From a virus, in the IMG/VR virus record IMGVR_UViG_3300033153_012477, positions 1-55,436 of that record: 55,436 nucleotides of DNA. One strand, 5' to 3'. The translations under genes and the position numbers were made by a program. The notes under the pieces were generated by a model that was not told where the DNA came from, did not search any database, and saw only the letters and a list, made by a program, of their open reading frames with translations. Each line of letters starts with the position of its first letter. Within the stretch, counting starts at the first letter, position 1. Below, piece by piece: positions 1-6,582 of the stretch.

Positions 1-110
1 ATTTACTTAATATCTTTTTCTTCTGTTTCATAAAAATTCCTGTGTAAAAATTAAAGTTAAACTAAAATTACAAACTAAGAACTTTCATAACAAACCTCTT
101 TTTATATTGG

Positions 111-193
111 TGGGGATGGAGAGATTCGAACTCTCAAGCCAAACTAGGCACTGGTTTCTAAAACCAGCGTGTATACCATTCCACCACATCCCC
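111..193 (-). tRNA. tRNA-Leu (anticodon UAG)
   Basis: A complete class II cloverleaf is readable on the minus strand. The acceptor GGGGATG pairs with CATCCCC, the anticodon stem CTGGT/ACCAG encloses loop TTTAGAA (anticodon TAG, reads CUA/CUG), a long variable arm follows, and the T arm is GAGAG/CTCTC. The next bases are CC, not a full CCA. It lies just downstream of the RNA ligase gene and is the last member of the leftward tRNA cluster. Confidence 0.95.
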
Positions 194-198
194 AATTA

Positions 199-1392
199 TT
201 AACCTTTTAAAGTAGCAATAGGTCTTAGTTTATACTTAATAGAAACCAAATCTCTTTGTTCTTCCATAACAGTATCAATATTTTTATAAGCACCTGTTGC
301 TTCATCTAAATCTTTTTCAGTTCTAATGCTATGGATGATACCAAGATCTTCCATATGCTTTATTTCTTGGGCTAGGTCTAACTCTCTTTGAGCAGCTTTA
401 CGACCTAGTTTTCTACCCGCTCCATGAGAACAGGACATAAAGGAATCTCTATTACCTAAACCTTCTACAATATAAGAAGGTGTTCCTGGAGATCCAGGGA
501 TAATACCTAACTCTCCTGCAAAAGCTTTAGTAGCTCCTTTTCGATGAACATAAACATTCTTACCATAGTGTCTCTCTAAAGACGCATAGTTGTGATGTAT
601 ATTTATCATGTCATCATTACCAAACTTATCAAAAGAGACAGCTTTATCCTCATACTTAAGCATGCAGTTTTTCACCACTTCCATAGTCTCATACATCATC
701 TTCTGTCTGTTTTTAAAAGCAAAGTCTGTAGCATAAGTCATATCTTCAAAATAAGCTAAACCTTCCATAGTATCCATAGATAAAAAAGCTAACTCTTGCT
801 TATCGTCTACAGAAGAAAAATAAAGCTTATTTATCTCTCTAGCAATCTTGTTGTAATGATCGCATATCGACATACCAAATTTTCTACTCCCTGAATGAAG
901 CATAATCCATAAATTATTTTCTTCATCCCTTTGAAATTCCAAAAAATGATTTCCCGAACCTAAAGTTCCTAACTGATAACGAGCAGGATTTATAAGTGTC
1001 TTCAAAAAATCTGAGTGAGGAAGGTTTGGCATAGCTTCTTCTGCACAAGGATTTTTGTGATTTTTACCTACACCCATAGGAACAACTCTACGAGTAACCC
1101 CCATTATTTTTTTAAGAGTATCTTTAGGTATCTCATCCTTAAAAGATGTCTTCACAGCAGTCATACCACAACCTATATCAACTCCAACAGCATTAGGTAT
1201 AACGTAGTTATCACAAGCTATAACGCCTCCTATAGGCATACCATAACCTTGATGTACGTCGGGCATTAGAGCAACATGACCATGTATAAAAGGTAAAGCT
1301 GCTAAGTTTTTAGCTTGCTCTATAGCTCCTTCTTCTGGGTTATCACACCAACACTTAATTACTTTTTTTCCATCTTCTTTAAAATATTTCAT
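199..1392 (-). CDS. rtcB: RNA-splicing ligase RtcB
   Basis: GTP- and Mn-dependent RNA ligase that joins 2',3'-cyclic phosphate (or 3'-phosphate) ends to 5'-OH ends. The 397 aa match the usual family length. The metal and nucleotide site is intact by motif: C75 in GVDIGCGM, H149 in GSGNHFLE, H166 in HSGSRKFG, H267 in HHNYA, and the guanylylated histidine H323 in SHGAGRKLGR. The start ATG has a clear AAGGAG site. It sits among tRNA genes. In bacteria RtcB is typically an RNA repair enzyme, and in enterobacteria rtcB lies in an operon with Ro60 (rsr) and Y RNAs. A Ro60 gene with Y-like RNAs lies about 28 kb to the right here, so a joint role in repairing tRNA or tRNA-like RNA is plausible but inferred. 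No archease or RtcA was seen. Confidence 0.96.
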   Translation of the reverse strand: MKYFKEDGKKVIKCWCDNPEEGAIEQAKNLAALPFIHGHVALMPDVHQGYGMPIGGVIACDNYVIPNAVGVDIGCGMTAVKTSFKDEIPKDTLKKIMGVTRRVVPMGVGKNHKNPCAEEAMPNLPHSDFLKTLINPARYQLGTLGSGNHFLEFQRDEENNLWIMLHSGSRKFGMSICDHYNKIAREINKLYFSSVDDKQELAFLSMDTMEGLAYFEDMTYATDFAFKNRQKMMYETMEVVKNCMLKYEDKAVSFDKFGNDDMINIHHNYASLERHYGKNVYVHRKGATKAFAGELGIIPGSPGTPSYIVEGLGNRDSFMSCSHGAGRKLGRKAAQRELDLAQEIKHMEDLGIIHSIRTEKDLDEATGAYKNIDTVMEEQRDLVSIKYKLRPIATLKG

Positions 1393-1418
1393 CTCTATCT
1401 CCTTGTCTAAAAAATTGG

Positions 1419-1503
1419 CGGAAGCGGAGAGATTCGAACTCTCGGAGGTGTTACCCTCGGATCCTTAGCAAGGACCTGGTTTAGACCGCTCACCCACGCT
1501 TCC
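1419..1503 (-). tRNA. tRNA-Ser (anticodon GCU)
   Basis: Class II tRNA: acceptor GGAAGCG/CGCTTCC with discriminator G, anticodon stem GGTCC/GGATC, loop TTGCTAA (anticodon GCT), a long paired variable arm and T arm GAGAG/CTCTC. It reads AGC/AGU serine codons. The same anticodon reappears in the permuted tRNA-like element at 29347-29478, which lacks the serine-type long variable arm. Confidence 0.95.
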
Positions 1504-1515
1504 GTAAAAATATGG

Positions 1516-1589
1516 GGAGAAGGACGGGAATTGAACCCGCAACAACCAGACCCACAATCTAGCGTTCTACCAATTGAACTACCTTCTCC
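1516..1589 (-). tRNA. tRNA-His (anticodon GUG)
   Basis: Acceptor GAGAAGG/CCTTCTC with the extra G at position -1 opposite C73, the hallmark of histidine tRNA. The anticodon loop is TTGTGGG (GTG) and the T arm GCGGG/CCCGT. Only 12 nt separate it from tRNA-Ser, so the cluster is probably one polycistronic precursor. Confidence 0.94.
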
Positions 1590-1597
1590 ATAAATGG

Positions 1598-1672
1598 CTC
1601 TGGTGGCTGGATTCGAACCAGCGACCCCCTGATTAACAGTCAGAAGCTCTAAACCAACTGAGCTACACCAGA
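1598..1672 (-). tRNA. tRNA-Asn (anticodon GUU)
   Basis: Acceptor TCTGGTG/CACCAGA, D stem GCTC/GAGC, anticodon stem TCTGA/TCAGG with loop CTGTTAA (anticodon GTT), and T arm GCTGG/CCAGC. Its 5' end overlaps the last codons of the upstream small gene by about 10 nt, so tRNA processing would cut that mRNA. Confidence 0.95.
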
Positions 1673-1923
1673 ACAAAATCTTTTACACTTCTCCTATCAA
1701 TATTTTTGTAACGAGGTTTTTTACCACAGTTACGTTTCCACTTATTAGCCCTTCTAGGACCATAACCACATCTTCCCATGCAGACGATACAATCAACAGA
1801 ACCGTCTCTCTCAAACAGCCTAGCAATTTTGTAGGTTCTGTTATCAGTAGTATTCTTTACTTTACTCTTGCACTTTTTCAAGCCCCATTTATTGGGAGTG
1901 CTTCCTCTGTAGGCTTTGCTCAT
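1663..1923 (-). CDS. Small basic cysteine-containing protein
   Basis: An 86-residue, strongly basic protein starting MSKAYRGSTPNKW. The ATG is preceded by GGAG. A central Cys-rich patch (DCIVCMGRCGYG) could bind metal, and the second half is Arg/Lys-rich, consistent with RNA or DNA binding, but I do not recognise the family. It is embedded between tRNA-Gln and tRNA-Asn and its stop lies inside tRNA-Asn, so it is probably co-transcribed with the tRNAs. The position suggests, without proving, a role in RNA metabolism. Longer readings upstream run into tRNA-Gln and are unlikely. Confidence 0.65.
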   Translation of the reverse strand: MSKAYRGSTPNKWGLKKCKSKVKNTTDNRTYKIARLFERDGSVDCIVCMGRCGYGPRRANKWKRNCGKKPRYKNIDRRSVKDFVLV

Positions 1924-1958
1924 ACTTATCTCCGAAGTTAACACTTCCTTATATTTGG

Positions 1959-2030
1959 CAGGGGTGGAAAGATTCGAACTTTCGGTACACAGAATCAAAA
2001 TCTGCTGCCTTACCACTTGGCTACACCCCT
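1959..2030 (-). tRNA. tRNA-Gln (anticodon UUG)
   Basis: Acceptor AGGGGTG/CACCCCT, D stem GCC-type, anticodon stem GCAGA/TCTGT with loop TTTTGAT (anticodon TTG), T arm GAAAG/CTTTC. One of two adjacent tRNAs with this anticodon. Confidence 0.93.
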
Positions 2031-2042
2031 ATAATTAGTTGG

Positions 2043-2115
2043 CAGGGACACTGGGATTCGAACCCAGATGGACGCTGTCAAAGAGCGTAATCCTAAACCG
2101 TTGGATGATGTCCCA
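2043..2115 (-). tRNA. tRNA-Gln, second copy (anticodon UUG)
   Basis: Acceptor TGGGACA opposite TGTCCCT, six pairs with a U1-U72 mismatch at the end; a weak 1-72 pair is characteristic of glutamine tRNAs. D stem ATCC/GGAT, anticodon stem ACGCT/AGCGT with loop CTTTGAC (anticodon TTG), T arm CTGGG/CCCAG. The body sequence is very different from the first Gln tRNA, so this is not a recent tandem duplicate. Confidence 0.88.
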
Positions 2116-2137
2116 TCAATTTTCATACCCCAAAACG

Positions 2138-2164
2138 CAAAAAGCCCCAAAATTAATTTGGGGC
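2138..2164 (-). terminator. Rho-independent terminator
   Basis: Perfect 8-bp stem GCCCCAAA/TTTGGGGC with a 5-nt loop, followed on the minus strand by TTTTT. It lies downstream of the secreted-protein gene at 2347-3333 and just upstream of the tRNA cluster, insulating the two. Confidence 0.85.
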
Positions 2165-2201
2165 TTCTATATTTGTTTAGTTAAATTTTAAGGTATTAGT
2201 A

Positions 2202-2279
2202 CTAAACAAACCTCCCCGACACAACTGTATTCAGTTGTTGACTTAAATTTAAATGGAGATTGCTCAATACTTTTTTCAT
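2202..2279 (-). CDS. Possible 25-aa peptide
   Basis: A short reading frame MKKVLSNLHLNLSQQ... ending in TAG, with a good AGAGGAAAT ribosome site 8 nt before the ATG. It lies in the spacer between the secreted-protein gene and the terminator, and contains a hairpin (ACAACTG/CAGTTGT, 2221-2238). It may be a real micropeptide, a leader peptide, or chance. Confidence 0.3.
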   Translation of the reverse strand: MKKVLSNLHLNLSQQLNTVVSGRFV

Positions 2280-2346
2280 TAATATTTCCTCTTGATACAT
2301 ACTACCGCTATATTAGCAGATTATCAAGTAAAAAGATTATTTATTT

Positions 2347-3333
2347 TTAAGGAGCAAAAATCTTAGAAGACATACCTGTATCAGAAGCTGTCCAGTTAAG
2401 ATTCCATAAACCAGCTACATCTAAAGAGGTAGCTGAAGCATTCTCATCTATAACTACTTCACTGCAAGTCTGACCAACTTCTCCTACCAGATCTCTAACA
2501 CACCCAATGGTTTGTTTAGCATCCCCATCGGCAGTATTTTGAATAACAGTTGTGGATGTAGCACCAAGAGCTTCAGCCACACCGCTGAAGGTAGCCTTAG
2601 CATCTACTTCCTGAAAAACAACTGAAGTAATGTTAGTTGACCAGTTTCCTTTAGCTACTGTTCTGGTACCTCTGTAATCTCCTACTGTATTATTTTGAAA
2701 AGCAACAATATAGATAAAACTGAAAAAGTTTCCAGGCTCAGTCCTAAAAGAAGTAGAGAACCTCTCAGCATCATTTAAAACACCTGTATTAACCATATAA
2801 AAATCGGCATACATTTGATTAGCATCTTCATTGTCATAGAACATATTGATTGTTCTAGTGCTACCACCTTCTTTAAAAGAGAACCATCCTGCTTTTCTTG
2901 AACAATCAAACTCAACTGTCATTTCTTTAGAACCATCAATAGATATTTCTAATCTTTTTTGATAAGAGGTTCCTTCGTTTGGAAAACTTTGAGGCTTGAT
3001 TTTAAGACTAGTTCCAAGAACCAGACTTATATTAAAAATAGTTCCATCGCCATCATATGTTCCTGATAAAGTTCCAGTTGTGGGAATGGCTGCACAAGTA
3101 GCAACGCTGTTTTGAATGAGTATCTGATCTGAGATATCTAGATAGTCATTCACAAGACCAAGCATACCCCCAAGATGTACTCCTGGTTGTAGAGAATCTC
3201 TAGTAGCAGCATCTGGAAAACCTGCAATAAAAAAGTAAGTTCTTCTAACATGATCTCTCAAATTTTCAGGAGAGATAGCAAACGAATTAAAAGAAAACAA
3301 AATTACAAAAATAGATAGTATAAATTTTTTCAG
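2347..3333 (-). CDS. Secreted protein of unknown function, probable CTG start
   Basis: About 328 aa. The frame continues upstream of the first usable TTG to a CTG codon 5-6 nt after a strong GGAGGA site; starting there gives a textbook signal peptide (KKFILSIFVILFSFNSFA) followed by a Ser/Thr/Asn-rich mature protein. The TTG (3300) is the alternative start and would truncate the signal peptide. The mature part has several cysteines (CAAIP, FDCSRK, IGCVRD, QTCSEV) compatible with periplasmic disulfides. Family not recognised. The upstream gene encodes a small membrane protein 10 nt away; together they look like an envelope-directed pair. Confidence 0.75.
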   Translation of the reverse strand: MKKFILSIFVILFSFNSFAISPENLRDHVRRTYFFIAGFPDAATRDSLQPGVHLGGMLGLVNDYLDISDQILIQNSVATCAAIPTTGTLSGTYDGDGTIFNISLVLGTSLKIKPQSFPNEGTSYQKRLEISIDGSKEMTVEFDCSRKAGWFSFKEGGSTRTINMFYDNEDANQMYADFYMVNTGVLNDAERFSTSFRTEPGNFFSFIYIVAFQNNTVGDYRGTRTVAKGNWSTNITSVVFQEVDAKATFSGVAEALGATSTTVIQNTADGDAKQTIGCVRDLVGEVGQTCSEVVIDENASATSLDVAGLWNLNWTASDTGMSSKIFAP

Positions 3334-3343
3334 GACAGTCCTC

Positions 3344-3502
3344 CTACTTCACACATTTCTGACCATCGCAGGTCATTTCTACTCTTGGAATAAGAGAAGT
3401 GTTTGGGTTAGGTTGAGGAGTAGTTTTACTCCCAAAAGTGTACACAAGCACTATAACAGCCACTACGACTATCACAGCTACAATCGTGGAAAGAGATTTC
3501 AT
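3344..3502 (-). CDS. Small single-span membrane protein (52 aa)
   Basis: Starts MKSLSTIVAVIVVVAVIVLVYTF, a 17-20-residue transmembrane helix, then a Pro/Asn-rich linker and a short tail with two cysteines (CDGQKC). The ATG has GGAGG 5 nt upstream. The stop (TAG) lies 10 nt before the start of the secreted-protein gene, so the two are probably translated from one message. Function unknown; it could be a small inner-membrane accessory or lysis-related peptide, but nothing specific supports that. Confidence 0.7.
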   Translation of the reverse strand: MKSLSTIVAVIVVVAVIVLVYTFGSKTTPQPNPNTSLIPRVEMTCDGQKCVK

Positions 3503-3561
3503 AAATCCTCCAGTTTAATATTATTAACAGACAATGTATTTTTATTATTCATAGATTATGA

Positions 3562-3745
3562 CCTAAATTAAAGAGGGTTGATTTTACCCAACCCTCCGAT
3601 AAGTCTTCTGTTTTTTAAGGATAAAACAGTTGTACTTCCTAAAAACCTGCTCTCCGCTTTTATGGGTAAAAGCACCTCGGCACAGAACCTAAAACCCCTG
3701 ACTCTAAACATTTAAAAGTACCGTTCCAGTCAAGTGGCTCCAGTC
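3562..3745 (-). ncRNA. Candidate structured ncRNA (about 180 nt)
   Basis: A non-coding stretch with its own promoter-like element on the right (3747-3766) and an intrinsic terminator on the left: GAGGGTTG/CAACCCTC (3573-3596) followed by TTTAATTT on the minus strand. Inside is a 7-bp hairpin GCTTTTA-CCCA-TAAAAGC. No open frame with a ribosome site was found. The size and layout fit a free-standing small RNA. It does not match tmRNA, SRP or RNase P RNA by eye; a 6S-like RNA cannot be excluded. Confidence 0.5.
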
Positions 3746-3746
3746 G

Positions 3747-3766
3747 CTTTATATAGGCTATATAGG
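3747..3766 (-). promoter_or_regulatory. CTATATA promoter-like element, double copy
   Basis: On the minus strand it reads CCTATATAGCCTATATAAAG, two copies of the recurring CTATATA element in tandem. It directly precedes the candidate ncRNA. The same word is found upstream of many other transcription units in this window in the orientation of the downstream gene. Confidence 0.5.
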
Positions 3767-3791
3767 TCTAGGGTTAATTGTCAAATTAATT

Positions 3792-4094
3792 TTAGATTTC
3801 TTCGCAGATAACGGTAGCATTTCTAATGAGGACTCTTTTGCCACCAATGTCAAAAGCCACCTGTCTTTCTGAAGGTTTGATATCAAAGTTGCCACGGTAT
3901 TGTTTAATCACCTTTCCCGATAAGGAATAGACAGTACAAGATCTAGTTAGACCCCCAAGCCACTCTGATTGAAAATCCTTAATCCCTCTCTTAGTAGATT
4001 CAGGAAAGAATAAGGGTACTGTGAAATATAGAAAAAAAGGGAGAATAATTAAGACAGTCCACTTTATCAATTTCTTTTTAGTTTCTTTTTTCAT
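3792..4094 (-). CDS. Membrane-anchored small protein (100 aa)
   Basis: A basic N-terminus (MKKETKKKLIKW), one transmembrane segment at about residues 12-30 (TVLIILPFFLYFTVPLFF), and an extracytoplasmic domain of about 65 residues with two cysteines (SCTVYSLSG and the terminal VICEEI). The C-terminal part looks like a small beta-rich domain. It follows the superoxide reductase gene by 19 nt and has GGAGAG-type spacing before its ATG. Family not recognised. Confidence 0.75.
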   Translation of the reverse strand: MKKETKKKLIKWTVLIILPFFLYFTVPLFFPESTKRGIKDFQSEWLGGLTRSCTVYSLSGKVIKQYRGNFDIKPSERQVAFDIGGKRVLIRNATVICEEI

Positions 4095-4113
4095 AATTAC
4101 TCTCCATATAAAA

Positions 4114-4548
4114 CTAAGCTTTACTTGGTATTTCCACTATCTCTTCAGCTTCTTCAACTGTATCAAAGATTTTAATGTCTCTAGGAATACCTTCCCAGAT
4201 ACCGTGCTTTGTGCAGTAAGCGTGAGCTACTAACCTAGCATCCTTTTCTAGTAGGACATTAAATGTCACAGAAGAATTAGCTTTCTTACCTTGACCCCCG
4301 TTTGCTCCTGCAAAATAAGTCATCTCAGCTAACTTCGTCTCTTTGTTATAAAGAGAAATAGTGCTGATGTAGTGATCTAGATCATCTGGGTGAGTATACT
4401 TATCTCCCACTTGAACAGTTACCTTAAAAGGTACTCCCTTAACTGCTTTTCCCTTACAGTTAACAAATGGGGAATGACGATCAATTAGATCTTTCTTGGC
4501 TTCTCTTTCAACTTCATCGATGTTTTCATACTTGTGAATCTTAGGCAT
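4114..4548 (-). CDS. Superoxide reductase (desulfoferrodoxin/neelaredoxin class)
   Basis: Reduces superoxide to hydrogen peroxide at a mononuclear Fe(His4Cys) centre. In the 144 aa all five ligands can be placed: H25 in RHSPF, H53 and H59 in THPDDLDHYI, C112 and H115 in the signature CTKHGIWEG. There is no N-terminal rubredoxin-like Cys4 site, so it is the one-iron class. The lysine near the active site seen in classical enzymes is not obvious here (RHSP instead of EKHVP). A good ribosome site precedes the ATG. The gene ends in TAG. It lies between a membrane protein and a candidate ncRNA. A phage-borne superoxide reductase is unusual and would fit protection of an infected micro-aerobic or oxidatively stressed host. 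Confidence 0.88.
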   Translation of the reverse strand: MPKIHKYENIDEVEREAKKDLIDRHSPFVNCKGKAVKGVPFKVTVQVGDKYTHPDDLDHYISTISLYNKETKLAEMTYFAGANGGQGKKANSSVTFNVLLEKDARLVAHAYCTKHGIWEGIPRDIKIFDTVEEAEEIVEIPSKA

Positions 4549-4599
4549 GCACCTTCTCCTTGTATTTAATGCTCATAAAATATTTAGTGTACACAGAAT

Positions 4600-4788
4600 A
4601 AAAAAGGCAGCTCACACCCTCCATGTTATGAAGACTATAGAGTGCTGCTACCGAACTAAAAGTAAGCGGTGTTGCTTACTAAAAGTCTAACTGTCCTCTA
4701 CCTGAGACCATACATCTAATACCAACACCTGCTAGAGAGTGGGCACATCAGGTCCTCTAAAACAGAATTAGCATATAGCTAACCCCAA
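4600..4788 (-). ncRNA. Candidate structured ncRNA with terminator
   Basis: A non-coding interval between two genes with strong secondary structure. The perfect hairpin AGTAAGC/GCTTACT lies at 4661-4680. An end hairpin GGTAGC...GCTGCC (4606-4652) is followed by TTTTTT on the minus strand, as in an intrinsic terminator. No coding frame with a ribosome site is seen. It could be an independent small RNA or the structured 3' region of the 4792-5070 message. Confidence 0.5.
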
Positions 4789-4791
4789 AGT

Positions 4792-5070
4792 CTACTCACA
4801 AATTAAACGATATTTTTTGCAGTCCATATAGCTACTGACATAGAAACTAGAGCCAATCATTCGGACGCTTGTACGTACACCTGACATAACAGAATCAAAA
4901 CAACCCATACTAGAAGTACCTGCGTAGTCTAACTGTAAATAACATCTAGAGGCTACATAAGCGGGTAGGTCTAAAAACTGTTGTTCTAAGGTAGTGACTC
5001 TTTCTTCAAGAGTTTGCTCTTGTGCAAAACAAGCACCTGAGAGCATTAGAAATAAGATAAGTGTTTTCAT
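4792..5070 (-). CDS. Small secreted protein (92 aa)
   Basis: Starts MKTLILFLMLSGACFAQEQ, a clear signal peptide with an AQ cleavage site; TTTTGGAG lies 5 nt before this ATG, which I prefer to a start nine codons upstream. The mature part begins with a short coiled-coil-like stretch (LEERVTTLEQQFLDL) and has four to five cysteines (SRCYLQ, GCFDS, DCKKY, LICE), suggesting a disulfide-stabilised periplasmic protein. Family not recognised. The stop is TAG. Confidence 0.75.
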   Translation of the reverse strand: MKTLILFLMLSGACFAQEQTLEERVTTLEQQFLDLPAYVASRCYLQLDYAGTSSMGCFDSVMSGVRTSVRMIGSSFYVSSYMDCKKYRLICE

Positions 5071-5112
5071 AAAATCTCCAAAATCCTTTTCGGACATAAA
5101 TTCGACTTAAAT

Positions 5113-5580
5113 TGGTGGAGCTGGGGGTAATCGAAACCCCGTCCGAAAGCTCTTCTTAGTCCTGATCTACGTGTGTAGTCTATTTCAACCTATAGACAGG
5201 CTGTGAGTTTTGGTTGTAGGTACACTGCCCGTATCACAACTTTATTTTGAGTCGCAGCTACCATTCGACTTGGGGGTGCTGTGACCTAAACCATAGCACC
5301 CTCCACCACTTACTTTTGAGAAAAGCAAGAAAACATGGGGAAAGTGTTATAACGCCCCTCCCACGTCTGCGGTCCTTCTCCTGTTTCTTGGCTAGGACAG
5401 CCTCATGGACTCAAAGCTATTAAGCTGCTAACCTTAGGCTAGGTGCTCTTTTCGCTCTGAATGCGTCCAAAGAAACTACATTTTCGTCAGTTACTTTTGT
5501 TTGAGTCTTTTAAAGAGTCCCGACTCACCTCTACACGCACAAAACTCGTCTGCTGCCCCCGTCGAAACCAGTGCAGCCCC
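5113..5580 (-). ncRNA. ssrA: Transfer-messenger RNA (tmRNA)
   Basis: The two ends form the alanine-tRNA-like domain: 5' GGGGCTG pairs with 3' CAGCTCC, followed by encoded ACCA. The 5' end continues with TGGTTTCGACGGGG and the T arm reads GGGGTTTCGATTACCCC, both typical of tmRNA. The tag frame (5494 down to 5420) encodes about 24 residues beginning VTDENVV and ending RLAA, followed by tandem stops TAA TAG. The remainder folds into pseudoknot-like hairpins, for example GGGTGCT.../...AGCACCC around 5270-5305. At 468 nt it is longer than most bacterial tmRNAs. It rescues stalled ribosomes and tags nascent proteins for proteolysis. tmRNA genes are rare in phages. Confidence 0.93.
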
Positions 5581-5585
5581 ACAAA

Positions 5586-5615
5586 ATTTTATAAATACAT
5601 CGTAGTCTATATAAG
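5586..5615 (-). promoter_or_regulatory. tmRNA promoter
   Basis: On the minus strand CTTATATAGAC (5605-5615) is followed after 11 nt by TATAAA (5588-5593), 7 nt before the mature tmRNA 5' end. A TTGACT lies just upstream of the first element. The spacing suggests the recurring CTATATA word replaces or supplements a -35 box here. Confidence 0.55.
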
Positions 5616-5734
5616 TCTAAAAAGTCAAAATATTTTTTTAAAAACTGGACCATAGGACTGACGTACTTATCATACGCTTACAAGCACCTGTCTAGCAGTG
5701 ACCCTACGTCTTACCCAGTAAAAAACAACCTATA

Positions 5735-5947
5735 TTAATCGATTATTCCTTTTTTATGCTCAACTATATCAAAAGCTTCTACAGTGTCTTTACCCATATC
5801 AAGAAGCTCTGCATAACGCACTCTCTTCCTACGACCCCAATTTCCCATAATAGGAGCACTCTCTACAGGAATAGGCTTGATCTTATCTTCACCATAAAGT
5901 TTCTTCATCTCTTCTTCAATACCGATATGTCCATTATCGATGTTCAT
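5735..5947 (-). CDS. Small unknown protein (70 aa)
   Basis: MNIDNGHIGIEEEMKKLYG..., a soluble charged protein with a basic patch (GRRKRVRY) in the middle. TAGGAGAG precedes the ATG. The start lies 8 nt after the stop of the upstream gene, at the distal end of a leftward operon. No recognisable domain. Confidence 0.65.
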   Translation of the reverse strand: MNIDNGHIGIEEEMKKLYGEDKIKPIPVESAPIMGNWGRRKRVRYAELLDMGKDTVEAFDIVEHKKGIID

Positions 5948-5955
5948 AAACTCTC

Positions 5956-6390
5956 CTAGTTGTTTGTTCTCTCATGAGGATTTTTAAAAGTAATTACTCT
6001 AAATTTACCTTCGTATGTTATATAAGCTGGTAACTTAAGATTCTCTTTATCAAAAATAAGATGAGCACCGTCCCTGTGGGGAAGATCTAATCTATCAGCA
6101 TACTCTTTACTCACCCGAGTACTGCTTAAAGGTATAAAATCAATATGCTTCATCATATGCCTAATTACTAGCCCATAGTCCGCATAAGCATTGTAGTCGT
6201 CTACCCTATATCTAATCTCCATACGAGGGATGGGGAGATCCAGGTTCTCTTCTTCTGATAGCTGCCTGATCTGTCTCCAGTGCCAATCGTCACTATAAGA
6301 TTGATCTTCAAGCTTTTGTTCTAGTTTATTAATTTTATATTCTGCTTCGTTTAATGAATCGTGAAGTCTTTCTTCTAGTGTCATAGTCAT
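5956..6390 (-). CDS. Unknown protein with N-terminal coiled coil (144 aa)
   Basis: Residues 1-35 form a charged helix (LEERLHDSLNEAEYKINKLEQKLEDQ) likely to be coiled coil. The rest is a mixed alpha/beta domain ending KFRVITFKNPHERTNN. GAGGG lies before the ATG and the start overlaps the stop of the preceding zinc-ribbon gene by 4 nt (translational coupling). Function unknown. Confidence 0.7.
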   Translation of the reverse strand: MTMTLEERLHDSLNEAEYKINKLEQKLEDQSYSDDWHWRQIRQLSEEENLDLPIPRMEIRYRVDDYNAYADYGLVIRHMMKHIDFIPLSSTRVSKEYADRLDLPHRDGAHLIFDKENLKLPAYITYEGKFRVITFKNPHERTNN

Positions 6391-6581
6391 AATTTAACCC
6401 TCACCTTTTTTTCACAATTAGGGCACACAATGTAGTTGTAATAATCTTTATCACCAAGGTAATCAGAAGTGTAATCTTCTTTAACCTCTATAGGAACATA
6501 GGAAAGGGTAACCCCGCACTTATGACAGATATCTTCTTTTATGACTGACTTGTGCGGTTCTTTATTAACGATATGTACCAT
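6387..6581 (-). CDS. Zinc-ribbon protein (64 aa)
   Basis: Two CxxC knuckles, CHKC at about residues 19-22 and CPNC at 54-57, separated by a 30-residue beta-rich insert with acidic and tyrosine residues. This is typical of a small rubredoxin-like zinc ribbon that binds nucleic acid or a protein. AAGGAG precedes the ATG. It is embedded in an operon of small genes. Confidence 0.75.
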   Translation of the reverse strand: MVHIVNKEPHKSVIKEDICHKCGVTLSYVPIEVKEDYTSDYLGDKDYYNYIVCPNCEKKVRVKL

Positions 6582-6582
6582 A

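Noticed and set aside
1407-1676. Long minus-strand reading frame across the tRNA cluster
   Set aside because: It runs through tRNA-Ser, -His and -Asn and its codons follow the tRNA sequence; no ribosome site and no protein-like composition.
5461-5655. Plus-strand frame of about 64 codons at the right end of the tmRNA
   Set aside because: It lies antisense to the tmRNA 5' domain and tag region, which fully explain the sequence.
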